64,000 nt of DNA, taken from contig NZ_CP022161.1 in assembly GCF_002214185.1 (NCBI RefSeq), positions 7,881,486-7,945,485 on the forward strand, read 5' to 3'. Under the pieces are notes generated by a model. It worked only from the letters and a program-made list of their open reading frames with translations. It made no database searches and was not told the origin of the DNA. Of the stretch, positions 10,612-19,316 are shown in pieces (the stretch's first letter is position 1; each line of letters begins with the position of its first letter). Origin of the DNA: Streptomyces capitiformicae. Its GTDB lineage: Bacteria > Actinomycetota > Actinomycetes > Streptomycetales > Streptomycetaceae. Both the position numbers and the translations under genes were made by a program.

Positions 10612-10691
10612 GATGTGAGCGGACTGTGGTTCAGCTGAGGAGCGGCCTGTTTTTCGGCACAGCCGAACCGGTCGCACAGCCCGCTCACATC
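10612..10691. repeat. Long inverted repeat downstream of the Rpf/LysM gene
   Basis: The 17-base arms 10612-10628 and 10675-10691 are complementary except for one position. The 46-base interval between them carries a further short stem (TTCGGCACAGCCGAA, 10653-10667). The right arm begins 11 bases past the stop codon at 10702, so the element would form the 3' end of the mRNA. Confidence 0.7.
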
Positions 10692-10701
10692 CGCCCGGTC
10701 G

Positions 10702-11415
<714 letters not shown>

Positions 11416-11416
11416 T

Positions 11417-11590
11417 CACCGACGCCTGCGAGGTGAGCTGTCGGGTTCGGGCCGGTTGAGTTGCCCGGCCGCGCTCGTTCGCCTTTCGGCTCACATCGCG
11501 CGGCTTCACCCCGAGCCGGTTCCGGTCGTGCGACCCCGAAGGGCCTCAACTGCCGGACCCGGCACTTACCTTGGGTCCCCCGCTCCTGCC
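11417..11590 (-). promoter_or_regulatory. ydaO/yuaA-type c-di-AMP riboswitch
   Basis: Read on the minus strand, the leader contains the conserved blocks of this class in order. GGGGGACCCAAGG comes first (from 11586), then CGGGGTGAAGCCGCGCGATG, and finally CCCGACAGCTCACCTCGCAGGCG, ending at about 11421. The downstream gene is an Rpf-like muralytic enzyme, the class of gene this riboswitch governs in Streptomyces. Ligand binding usually lowers expression in this class. The ribosome site GAGGGG and the start follow within 20 bases of the 3' edge. The remaining 200 bases up to 11792 look like promoter DNA without a gene. Confidence 0.85.
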
Positions 11591-11792
11591 TACGGCGCTT
11601 GACGCGACGACTGTTCCCACGCGGCCGTTGACAGGATTCGGCGTGACGACCGCAGGGGCCCGCTGTGGTGCGAGCGGTCACGACCGTAATCACGTGATTC
11701 GCCGAATATCAAAGACGATCAGGGGGTCTGTGATTCATCTCCCACCGAGATCAAAACGGGCATTCGGGGGCGAACCATGACCCGAACTCTCG

Positions 11793-12803
11793 CTACTTTT
11801 CGCCCGTTTCGACACCGACTTCGAGGGTCTGACCGGGAAGGATAAGGTCCGGGTCAGTTCCAACCGTGCCCTCGTTCTCGGCGTACAGCTCACGCCACCC
11901 GCCCTGAAGGGCAAGGGAGTCCGCGATGGACGTCAGACTGTCCCCTTCGCGGACGGTGTACGAGGCATGGACGGCGTCGACGGTTTCGCGCGCGGCCTCG
12001 CCGCCCCGGGAGGCGTGACGGCCCGAGGGCGAGGACGAGGACGAGGAGGATTCGGTACGGGCGTTGTCGTCGGCGCTCTCGTCAGCGCTCGCACCCCGAT
12101 GGCGACCGCTGCCGGCGTCATCCGCGGAAGAGCTGTCGGATCCCTGCGAGACATCGCTGCCGGAGTCACCGGATTCGACGGAGTCACCGGATTCGGCGGA
12201 TTCGCCGGAGTTCTTGGAGTCGTTCGAATCGACGTCGGCCTTGATGGAGCCTTCTGCGGCATCCGGGGAAGAGTCGGACGTTTCGGATGAATTGGACGAG
12301 TCGGCGGAGCGGGAGGAATCGGGTGTTTCAGGGGATTCAGCCGACTTCGTCGATTCCGTGGAACTGGATGAATCACCCGAGTTCGACGAATCGTCCGCGA
12401 CACCGGTGTCCACATCGGCGGTACCGGAGTCGCCGCCGAGGTTGTGGAGCAGCCCGCAGGTGGACCAGACGCCGACGCCCTGGTCGGCGAGGATCTTCTC
12501 GGCGACGGCTATTTGCTGTGAACGGCTGGCCTGGTCGGGGCTGGTGGCGTAGTCGAGGCCGCCGTAGCTCTCCCAGTTCTCCTGGGTCATCTGGAGGCCG
12601 CCGTAGCGTCCGTTGCCGGTGTCCGCGCTCCAGGAGCCGCCGCTCTCGCACTCCGCCACCTGGTCCCAGGTGGTTCCGCTGGCCGCGCTCGCGCCGGTGG
12701 CGCCGAGGAATGGGATGGCGATGGCGGAGCCGGTCACTCCGGCGGCGACGAGGAGGGCCGGAGCCTGACGGGGGCGACGGTGACGACCGGTCCCGGAGAG
12801 CAT
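11793..12803 (-). CDS. Secreted Rpf-like transglycosylase with Ser/Asp-rich linker and LysM domain
   Basis: A second muralytic enzyme, 336 residues from the ATG at 12803 (AAAGG upstream). A signal peptide (about 1-41, ending GASA) is followed by the Rpf/transglycosylase domain (about 42-118) with AECESGGSW and likely catalytic Glu53. A very long acidic, low-complexity Ser/Asp/Glu linker (about 125-280) leads to a C-terminal LysM (about 284-333, YTVREGDSLTSIAD). It shares architecture with the gene downstream (10702-11403), but the linker is several times longer. No c-di-AMP leader is visible upstream. The linker probably spans the wall layer, which is inference. Confidence 0.9.
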   Translation of the reverse strand: MLSGTGRHRRPRQAPALLVAAGVTGSAIAIPFLGATGASAASGTTWDQVAECESGGSWSADTGNGRYGGLQMTQENWESYGGLDYATSPDQASRSQQIAVAEKILADQGVGVWSTCGLLHNLGGDSGTADVDTGVADDSSNSGDSSSSTESTKSAESPETPDSSRSADSSNSSETSDSSPDAAEGSIKADVDSNDSKNSGESAESGDSVESGDSGSDVSQGSDSSSADDAGSGRHRGASADESADDNARTESSSSSSSPSGRHASRGGEAARETVDAVHASYTVREGDSLTSIADSLALQGGWRELYAENEGTVGTDPDLILPGQTLEVGVETGEK

Positions 12804-12930
12804 GCGGTTGCCTTTCACACGACAGCAGTGACCTGTGCGAAGGGTGTGGCGGCCCTTCGCACTGATGCGTGAACGTATCGGCAGTCGATCAGTTGTCACA
12901 AGTTAATGCAGCGTAGATCACGTGAAGATC

Positions 12931-12948
12931 ACAGACTTGAGAGTCTGT
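12931..12948. terminator. Small hairpin between P450 and Rpf-like gene
   Basis: ACAGACT (12931-12937) pairs perfectly with AGTCTGT (12942-12948) around a 4-base loop, 39 bases past the P450 stop. It is the only dyad in the 183-base gap that also holds the Rpf-like promoter. There is no T tract, so it is a weak terminator at best. Confidence 0.4.
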
Positions 12949-12986
12949 CATGTATCGGCGCCGGGTGGGGTACTGCTACTGGCCGC

Positions 12987-14300
12987 TTACGAGGTACCAC
13001 CATCGGCCACCCGAACCGGCTTGAACTCCACCGGAAGGGTGCGCAATCCACGCATAATGAGCCCACCGCGCCACCGCAAATCGGCCGGATTCACCGCGAG
13101 TTGCAGGTCGGGGAGGCGGGTGAGGAGCGTGGCCAGCGCGGTCTGTCCTTCGAGGCGGGCAAGAGGTGCGCCGAGGCAGTAGTGGATGCCGTGGCCGTAA
13201 CCGAGGTGCTGGTTGTCGCGGCGGGAGAGATCGAGGGTGTCAGGGTCGTTGAAGCGGGCCGGGTCGCGATCGGCGGCGGCGAGGACGACGAGGACGGGAT
13301 CGCCGGGAGCGATGTCCTGGCCGCCGATGGTCAGGGGCTGGGTGGCGAAGCGCCAGGTGGCGAGTTCGACGGGGCCGTCGTAGCGGAGGAGTTCCTCCAC
13401 GCCGGTTTCGAGCAGTGCGGTTTCCTTCGCGGCGAGGGAGGTCTGGAGGCGGGCGCGCTGGTCGGGGTGGGTGAGGAGGGCGTAGGTGCCGTTGCCGATG
13501 AGGTTGACCGTCGTCTCGAAGCCGGCGAAGAGGAGGATGAAGGCCATGGCCGCGGCTTCGTTCTCGGTGAGGTGCTCACCGTGGTCGGAGGCGCGGATGA
13601 GAGCGGAGATGAGGTCTTCGCCGGGGGTGGGGGTGTCGGGGAGTGCCTCGCGCTTGCGGTGGATGAGGTCGGCGAGGTAGCCGCGCATCTTCTTGACCGA
13701 CCGGGCGACCCCGCCGCGCGGGCCGCCGCCGTGCCGGATCATCATGCCGGCCCAGTCGCGGAAGTCGTCCTGGTCCTCGCGGGGGACGCCGAGCATGTCG
13801 CAGATCGCGTAGATGGGGAGTGGGAAGGCGAACTCGTGGATGAGATCGGCCTCGCCCTTGTCCGCGAACTGGTCGATGAGGTGGTCGGTCAGCTCCTGGA
13901 CGCGGGGGGCGAACTCGGCGACTCGGCGGGGCGTGAAGGCCTTCGAGACGAGCCGGCGGAGTCTCGTGTGATCCGGCGGGTCGATGTTGAGGAGGTGAGT
14001 CATCAACTCGGCCTTACGCTCGCCGGGGATCCCGGTCTTCCCCTTGGCGTGGGCCGGTTCGTCATGATGCGCCGGGTTCTTGGAGAGGCGCGCGTCGGCC
14101 AGGGCCTGCTTCGCGTCCACATAGCGGGTGACCAGCCAGGCTTCTACGCCGCTGGGGAGACGCGTGCGGTGCACGGGGGCGTGCTCACGGAGCCAGGCGT
14201 ACGCCGGGTAGGGATTGGTGGCGAACTCCCAGGTGAAGAGGTCGGGTGCGTCGGTTCCCGTTGGGGTGCCGGTGGGGGTGGGGTGGGGCTGGTTGGTCAC
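12987..14300 (-). CDS. Cytochrome P450
   Basis: A soluble bacterial haem monooxygenase of 437 residues, starting at GTG 14300, whose last three bases overlap the stop of the upstream ATPase gene (GTGA). The I-helix oxygen-binding motif AGFETT lies near 270, the K-helix ExxR in EELLRYDG near 305, and the haem-ligand loop YGHGIHYCLG has its Cys at about 375. The N-terminal 20 residues are Pro/Thr-rich. No ferredoxin or ferredoxin reductase gene is adjacent, so electrons must come from elsewhere. The substrate is unknown. Tight coupling to a Sel1-repeat ATPase is unusual for a P450. Confidence 0.92.
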   Translation of the reverse strand: MTNQPHPTPTGTPTGTDAPDLFTWEFATNPYPAYAWLREHAPVHRTRLPSGVEAWLVTRYVDAKQALADARLSKNPAHHDEPAHAKGKTGIPGERKAELMTHLLNIDPPDHTRLRRLVSKAFTPRRVAEFAPRVQELTDHLIDQFADKGEADLIHEFAFPLPIYAICDMLGVPREDQDDFRDWAGMMIRHGGGPRGGVARSVKKMRGYLADLIHRKREALPDTPTPGEDLISALIRASDHGEHLTENEAAAMAFILLFAGFETTVNLIGNGTYALLTHPDQRARLQTSLAAKETALLETGVEELLRYDGPVELATWRFATQPLTIGGQDIAPGDPVLVVLAAADRDPARFNDPDTLDLSRRDNQHLGYGHGIHYCLGAPLARLEGQTALATLLTRLPDLQLAVNPADLRWRGGLIMRGLRTLPVEFKPVRVADGGTS

Positions 14301-16405
14301 TCGTTGACGGTAGCTGGTGGGTCCGAGTCGGGGCCGGGGAGCTGGCCCAGATGCCGCTTCGCGTAGTAGTGGCCCAGTCGGGCGGCTGTGACCAGCCACT
14401 TGTTGGCTTCCGGCTTGTCACCACTCTTCACCATGCGCATCCACAGCCAGTACGCGGCCTCATCGCTGCCTTGCGCGGCGGCCCGGCGCAGAAGAGCCTC
14501 CCCCTCATCCACGGGACCTGTGCGGAGGAGAAGCTCGCCGAGGTAAGAAGACGCGAGGGGATGCCCTGCTGCCATGGCTCTGCGGTAAAGCTCCTCCGCT
14601 TCCGCGTTGCGACCCCGCTGGTCCTCCAGAACGACCGCGAGACTGAGCGCTGCTTGTGCATCTCCGAGGGCTACACCGCGGCGGAGCCAGAATTCCCCGT
14701 CCTTCCGTCCGTTCCGGTTGATCAGTTCCCGGCCGAGGCTCGTGGCCGCCGCCTCATAACCGGCATCGACTGCCTTGACGTACCACCGGAGGCTTTCCTG
14801 GGGGTCCGCCCCACCCCCCAGCAAATCGCCCAACTGATGCGCCGCCTCGCCGTCTCCGCTCTCAGCAGCCACCCGTAACCACCGCTCAGCGCGCTCGCGG
14901 TGCAATCGTCCGGCCTCACGTGCCGCACTGACGCTCCCGGCCTCCGCCGCGAGTTCCAGGTAGCGAAGCGCCGTCACCTCGTCCCCGGCATCCACCAGCC
15001 GCGCTGCCCACGCCTCAGTCGCCTGTACGTGTCCCGCGTCGGCCGCCCTCCGCAGCAGACCCTCACTCTCGCCGCCACCCACTCGGTCGGCGAAGGCGAA
15101 CATCAGCTCCGCGTCGCCCTCCTCGAACCGCGGGTGCAGCGCCGCACGGGCCGCGTCCAGGACGGCGGTACGGTCGATCGGTGCCCCGGACGCAGCCGCG
15201 TCGAGCAGCAGCCACCACACCCCGTCCAGCACCGGCTCCAGGTCGTCCGACCGCAGCGCCTCCGCGACCAGCGCCCCGTACGCCCGCCAGGTGTCGGCCT
15301 CCTCGCCCCGCACGAGCAGTCCCGAGACGCCGAACAGCGAGGTCGTCGCCCAGGCGAGAGCATCCTCGAACGACTCCTGCTCCTCCGTCCCGTACTGCTC
15401 CTGGACCTGCCGGAGCAGTTCGACCGGTACGGCGCCCGTGACCCCGCACCGCGCCAGGTCCACCGCCGCCCGCACCAGCATCTGCCCCCGCGGATGCTCG
15501 GCCCGCGTCCCCTCGCGCTGCCACTCGTCGAACAGCAGATGGCCGACCGCGAAGTACGAGGCCGCGCCCTCCTTGCCGCTCCACATGTAGGCCGGGTAGG
15601 CGCGTGGGTCGTCGAGTTGCGACAGGCGCCGCAGCTCGGCGTCGGTCCACTCGCGGGGCAGTCGTACCGTGCGGGCCGTGGCCACGACACGGTCGCCGGG
15701 GCCGGTCCGGGTCCGGCGCCGGTAGTACTCGTCGGGGTTCATGGTGCCGAGCACGACCGCGCCGAGGCCGGTGAGCTTGCCCAACAGCCGTGGCTCCAAG
15801 CCGCCTTCGCCGAAGTGGTCGGTCAACTCGTCCAGCCAGACCACGTACTTGCCGGTCCTGCCCTGCAACGCGACGAGAAGGTCCCGCAGATCCTCGCCGT
15901 GGTGGGGCGCATAGAACACATGGCCGTCCAGCGACCGCACGCCCTGCCACGCCGTGTACGACTTGCCCGCGTACCGCTCCCCCAGGATCAGCACCAGGCC
16001 GCCGTGCGCGAGCTTGGCCTCCAGTTCCTCGTCGCAGTCGCGAGGGACGTACGGCGGGATGCCGGGCTGCCCGGGTATGGGCAGGGTCTCGCTGACCCCG
16101 AGCTGCCGGGGCTCGACATCGGCCACCGGCCGCCAGTCGGCGGGGGCCGGAACATTGCCGTAGTAGTTGGTCTCCGTGTAGTTGGTCTCCTTGGCGACGA
16201 CTTTGTCGTGGAAGTCGGCACCCCTGAAGTCGAAGTGGTCACCGGTGTACTGAGGCCCCGTCGAGGTGTTGCCGATGTTGCGGGCCTGGATGACGGGCTC
16301 GTTGTAGGTTCCGCCCGTGATGGAGTTGACGGTGGCGTTGTCGCCGGTGATCACCATGCCGATGTCACCCCCGGCGGCGACCGACCTGCTGCCACTGGCC
16401 TTCAC
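14297..16405 (-). CDS. P-loop (STAND-like) ATPase with Sel1-type repeats
   Basis: A 702-residue multidomain protein from GTG 16405, with GGGGAAGAG about 8 bases upstream. A TTG 21 codons earlier is possible but has no ribosome site. The N terminus (about 8-90) carries a Gly/Asp/Asn-rich stretch (AAGGDIGMVITGDNATVNS) followed by FRGADF-like turns, as seen ahead of many actinobacterial STAND proteins. Walker A GERYAGKS is at 142-149 and Walker B VVWLDEL at about 188-194. A helical middle follows. From about 435 to the end run roughly eight Sel1/TPR-like repeats (for example LRRAADAGHVQA, YRRAMAAGHPLA). It may act as a sensor or scaffold, and its stop codon overlaps the P450 start. Exact family membership is uncertain. 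Confidence 0.75.
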   Translation of the reverse strand: MKASGSRSVAAGGDIGMVITGDNATVNSITGGTYNEPVIQARNIGNTSTGPQYTGDHFDFRGADFHDKVVAKETNYTETNYYGNVPAPADWRPVADVEPRQLGVSETLPIPGQPGIPPYVPRDCDEELEAKLAHGGLVLILGERYAGKSYTAWQGVRSLDGHVFYAPHHGEDLRDLLVALQGRTGKYVVWLDELTDHFGEGGLEPRLLGKLTGLGAVVLGTMNPDEYYRRRTRTGPGDRVVATARTVRLPREWTDAELRRLSQLDDPRAYPAYMWSGKEGAASYFAVGHLLFDEWQREGTRAEHPRGQMLVRAAVDLARCGVTGAVPVELLRQVQEQYGTEEQESFEDALAWATTSLFGVSGLLVRGEEADTWRAYGALVAEALRSDDLEPVLDGVWWLLLDAAASGAPIDRTAVLDAARAALHPRFEEGDAELMFAFADRVGGGESEGLLRRAADAGHVQATEAWAARLVDAGDEVTALRYLELAAEAGSVSAAREAGRLHRERAERWLRVAAESGDGEAAHQLGDLLGGGADPQESLRWYVKAVDAGYEAAATSLGRELINRNGRKDGEFWLRRGVALGDAQAALSLAVVLEDQRGRNAEAEELYRRAMAAGHPLASSYLGELLLRTGPVDEGEALLRRAAAQGSDEAAYWLWMRMVKSGDKPEANKWLVTAARLGHYYAKRHLGQLPGPDSDPPATVNE

Positions 16406-16489
16406 CGAGCGCTCTTCCCCGGTCTCGTCCTCCGGCTCCCGCCCCACACCAGCCCCCACGCGTCGCAACCAGCCGTGAGGACAACGGTA

Positions 16490-17500
16490 CTAAGCGTCCA
16501 GCCCCTCGGCCGCCCTTACCGCGTCCCGGTACGCCCGGGCCGCCGCCCGCAGCGCCGCCTCGGGGTCGACTCCGGCCGCCTCCGCGCGTACCGCCATCGC
16601 CAGCAACTCGTAGCCGGGGCCCTCGCCGGTCGGGAGCGGGACGTCCAGGCCAGCCGTGCGGACCCGGGACGCCAGCTTCGAGGCCAGGGCGAGGCCGGGC
16701 TGGCCGAGGGGTATGCCGTCCGTGACCGACTCGCGTCGCTTCTCTACCGCCTTCGTGCGGAGCCAGTGCTCCTTGACCTCCTCGGGGGTCGTGGCGGTCT
16801 CGTCGCCGAATACGTGGGGGTGGCGGTGGATGAGTTTGGTGACGATGGTGGCGGCCACGTCGTCGATGGAGAACGGGGTGCCGGGGTCCTCCTCGGCTAT
16901 GCGGGCGTGGAAGACGACCTGGAGCAGGACGTCGCCCAACTCCTCCCGCAGTTCGTCTCTGTCGCCCTCCTCGATCGCCTCGACCAGCTCGTACGCCTCC
17001 TCGATGCCGTACTTGGTCAGGCCCTTGTGGGTCTGCTGGGAGGACCAGGGGCATTCGCGGCGGATGCGGTCCATGACCTGGACGAGGTCGAGGAGGCGGG
17101 CGCCGGGGAGGTCGTAGGAGGCGGGGAGGAGTTCCAGTGACGGCATCTGGACGCGGCCGGAGCCGGCGAGGCGGGCCAGGCCGTCGGTCAGGTGGGGTTC
17201 GCCCTCCGCTGTGGCGACGACCACGACCGTGCGGTCACCGGCGCAGGCGTCGACCAGTTCCTCGGCGGTCGGGGCCGCCCGCTCGACCGTTATGCCGGCT
17301 TCGCGGAGGTAGGGGAGCTGGGGGTGTGCCTCGTCCGCGCAGAGGACGCGGTCGGCCTCGCGCAGCGCCTGCCAGGCGGGCCAGGAGAGCAGGCCGGGCG
17401 CGACACGGTGGCTGGTGGTGAGCAGGACGACACGGCCGGGGCCGGAAGCCGGTGCGGGGGCCGTGGTGTCGGGGGCGCCGTCGGGGCGGTTTGCGTTCAC
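16490..17500 (-). CDS. mazG: MazG-family nucleoside triphosphate pyrophosphohydrolase
   Basis: This enzyme hydrolyses (d)NTPs to NMPs and pyrophosphate, clearing aberrant nucleotides. The GTG start at 17500 gives 336 residues. The C-terminal MazG domain (about 140-330) has the metal-binding series GIEEAYELVEAI followed by ELREELGDVLLQVVFHA, the PWSSQQTH entry motif and a second helical half. The N-terminal 130 residues (VVLLTTSHRVAPGLLSW...) resemble a worn tetrapyrrole-methylase-like domain, as found fused to MazG in Gram-positive YabN proteins. I do not see an intact methylase motif. It lies just downstream of a SurA-like lipoprotein gene on the same strand. Confidence 0.9.
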   Translation of the reverse strand: MNANRPDGAPDTTAPAPASGPGRVVLLTTSHRVAPGLLSWPAWQALREADRVLCADEAHPQLPYLREAGITVERAAPTAEELVDACAGDRTVVVVATAEGEPHLTDGLARLAGSGRVQMPSLELLPASYDLPGARLLDLVQVMDRIRRECPWSSQQTHKGLTKYGIEEAYELVEAIEEGDRDELREELGDVLLQVVFHARIAEEDPGTPFSIDDVAATIVTKLIHRHPHVFGDETATTPEEVKEHWLRTKAVEKRRESVTDGIPLGQPGLALASKLASRVRTAGLDVPLPTGEGPGYELLAMAVRAEAAGVDPEAALRAAARAYRDAVRAAEGLDA

Positions 17501-17574
17501 CCCACGAACGTAACCCACGCCACGGACACCCTCCGAAGTTGTCCACAGGCCACCTCGTGCCGGACGGGGCCGCC

Positions 17575-18252
17575 CTACGCCGGCTCCTGCGTCCCCGCCT
17601 TCGTGACCTCTCGTACCCATGGCGTCTTGGCTTCCGCCATGCCCACGCGGCCCTGCTTCTCGACCTCGACGTCCCAGGTGCCGTAGCGGGGGTTGAGGTC
17701 GACGCCGAGTTTCTCCGAGGCCTTGGCCATGGCCTGCCAGAAGACGGCGCTGCCATCCGGGGTGTTGACGTCGACGCCGAGGGCGGTGGCGAGTCTCTGG
17801 ACCTCGACGTCGCTGCGGATGCTCTCGTCGAGGTGCTCGGGGGCGACGTTGTACTGCTGCAGCCAGCTCAGCTCCAGGCCCTGGGAGCCTCCTTCCTGCT
17901 CTTCCAGGGCGGAGCGGTATTCCTGGACTTCCTTGCGGGTGACCCGCACGCCGGCGTCTTCGAGGGCCTGGTCGAGGACCTTCTCCAGGACCATGCCGTT
18001 CAGGGTGTGGCGGGTGAGGGTGCCGGTCTGGGCGACGAGCCGCTGGTACTGGGCCTCGTCCGCGCTGGCCGCCCGCTGTGCGGCACGCACGTCGTTCACC
18101 CGGTTCTCCAGTTGCGAGACCGTGATCCGCTCGCCGCCCACGACGGCCGCCGCGCCCGGATGCGCGTCGCTTCCGCAGGCGGAGAGGAGGGGGGCCGCGG
18201 CGGTGATCGCGGCGGAGAGGAGGAGCGCGGTGCGACGACGACGGCGGTGCAA
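17575..18252 (-). CDS. SurA N-terminal-like lipoprotein
   Basis: A 225-residue predicted lipoprotein from the TTG at 18252, with a strong GGAGG 5-6 bases upstream. The Arg-rich N terminus and hydrophobic segment end in LLSAC, with lipidated Cys near 21. The mature part begins with AAAVVGGERITVSQLENRV, the usual start of SurA/PrsA-type chaperone domains, then helices rich in Gln/Glu. No parvulin-type isomerase domain follows, so it is a SurA-N-only protein that may act as an extracytoplasmic chaperone. It sits directly upstream of mazG, an arrangement I associate with Streptomyces. Confidence 0.85.
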   Translation of the reverse strand: MHRRRRRTALLLSAAITAAAPLLSACGSDAHPGAAAVVGGERITVSQLENRVNDVRAAQRAASADEAQYQRLVAQTGTLTRHTLNGMVLEKVLDQALEDAGVRVTRKEVQEYRSALEEQEGGSQGLELSWLQQYNVAPEHLDESIRSDVEVQRLATALGVDVNTPDGSAVFWQAMAKASEKLGVDLNPRYGTWDVEVEKQGRVGMAEAKTPWVREVTKAGTQEPA

Positions 18253-18428
18253 GGAGACCTCCTGAGGAGATTGTGCGGCGGTGCACAAAGTCTTGCGGTG
18301 ATCGATGGTAGGCAGTGGGGCTGCTCTCGGCCAGCCATTCGACCAACGATTCACGACGACTTCCGGCACCGCCGCACCAGAGCCCTCACCACCTCCGGCC
18401 CACGTCGTCGTTTCAGGGTCTCAGCGTT

Positions 18429-19268
18429 TCAGCCGACGATCGCCACCGGCGCGTCCCACGCGTTCCGGTCGACGTTGATCGTGTGCCCGCCGCGCGTCTC
18501 CTTGCTGTTGACCATGTACTGGTGGGCACGGTGGTGCCCGGTGTACAGCTTCGGGTCGTACGGCCAGTCGGTGGTCGTCGTGTTGATCTTGTCCCACTTG
18601 GCGTACCAGAGGTTGCCCGGCAGGTTGGTGCGGTCGGTGGCGGTGGCGACCGCCTTGGCGCTGGAGCTGCTGAAGCCGTAGAAGCCGGACCGGTACTGCT
18701 TGGCGCCGAGCGCCTTGTGCCAGGCCCTGATGTAGGTGAGGACGGCGTTGTTACAGTCGGTGTTCGTGGTGTCGTACGCCTCCACGTCCAGGTAGAGCGC
18801 GCTGCCCGGCTTCATGCCGAGGGCGGCGGCCTTCGCCACGGCGTCGGCCCCGTCGGCGGCACCCTGGGAGGCGGCGGTCGACGCGTTGATCACCTCGGGG
18901 CTGGAACCGGTCTGGCAGGGCGGCTGGGCGCCGACGTAGAGCGGGACGAGCTTCCAGCCGAGGGAGCTGACGGACTTCACCCAGGACGCGGTGAGATTGG
19001 GCTGGGAGCAGCCGCGGTTCCTGCCGCCGATATAGACGGCGGCCGCACCGTAGAAGCCGGTGTTCCAGGCCTTCATCGCGGACAGGGACGGTGCCGTGCA
19101 GGTGTCGAAGGCGCGGCCCGTGTAGACCTTGGCGGCCGGCCAGGCGGTGGGGGCGGCGAGGGAGTTCTGCGCGGCCAGGCCCGCTCCGGCGAGCACGGCG
19201 GCTCCGGCGGCGGTCCAGGCGACGTATCTGCGCTTCTTGGACTGCCGGTGGCTGGACTTGCTGGACAT
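18429..19268 (-). CDS. Secreted DUF1906 (Rv2525c-like glycoside hydrolase-like) protein
   Basis: A 279-residue secreted protein. The basic N terminus (SKKRRY) and hydrophobic helix form a signal peptide that may be twin-arginine independent, ending near residue 38 (NSLAAP). The rest is one DUF1906 domain with a TIM-barrel-like pattern: GRAFDTCTAPS, FYGAAAVYIGG, LYLDVEAYD (acidic pair equivalent to glycosidase catalytic residues) and YAKWD. This family includes mycobacterial Rv2525c, linked to cell-wall metabolism. The ATG at 19268 is preceded by a GGGGTGGGG stretch. Catalytic activity is not established for the family. Confidence 0.85.
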   Translation of the reverse strand: MSSKSSHRQSKKRRYVAWTAAGAAVLAGAGLAAQNSLAAPTAWPAAKVYTGRAFDTCTAPSLSAMKAWNTGFYGAAAVYIGGRNRGCSQPNLTASWVKSVSSLGWKLVPLYVGAQPPCQTGSSPEVINASTAASQGAADGADAVAKAAALGMKPGSALYLDVEAYDTTNTDCNNAVLTYIRAWHKALGAKQYRSGFYGFSSSSAKAVATATDRTNLPGNLWYAKWDKINTTTTDWPYDPKLYTGHHRAHQYMVNSKETRGGHTINVDRNAWDAPVAIVG

Positions 19269-19316
19269 GAGTGGCCCCACCCCTCGATCGCTGTGATGTG
19301 CGAACCCTAGCCGGGC

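Noticed and set aside
14900..17140. A 746-codon plus-strand frame
   Set aside because: Antisense to the Sel1 ATPase and mazG, with low-complexity composition and no motif.
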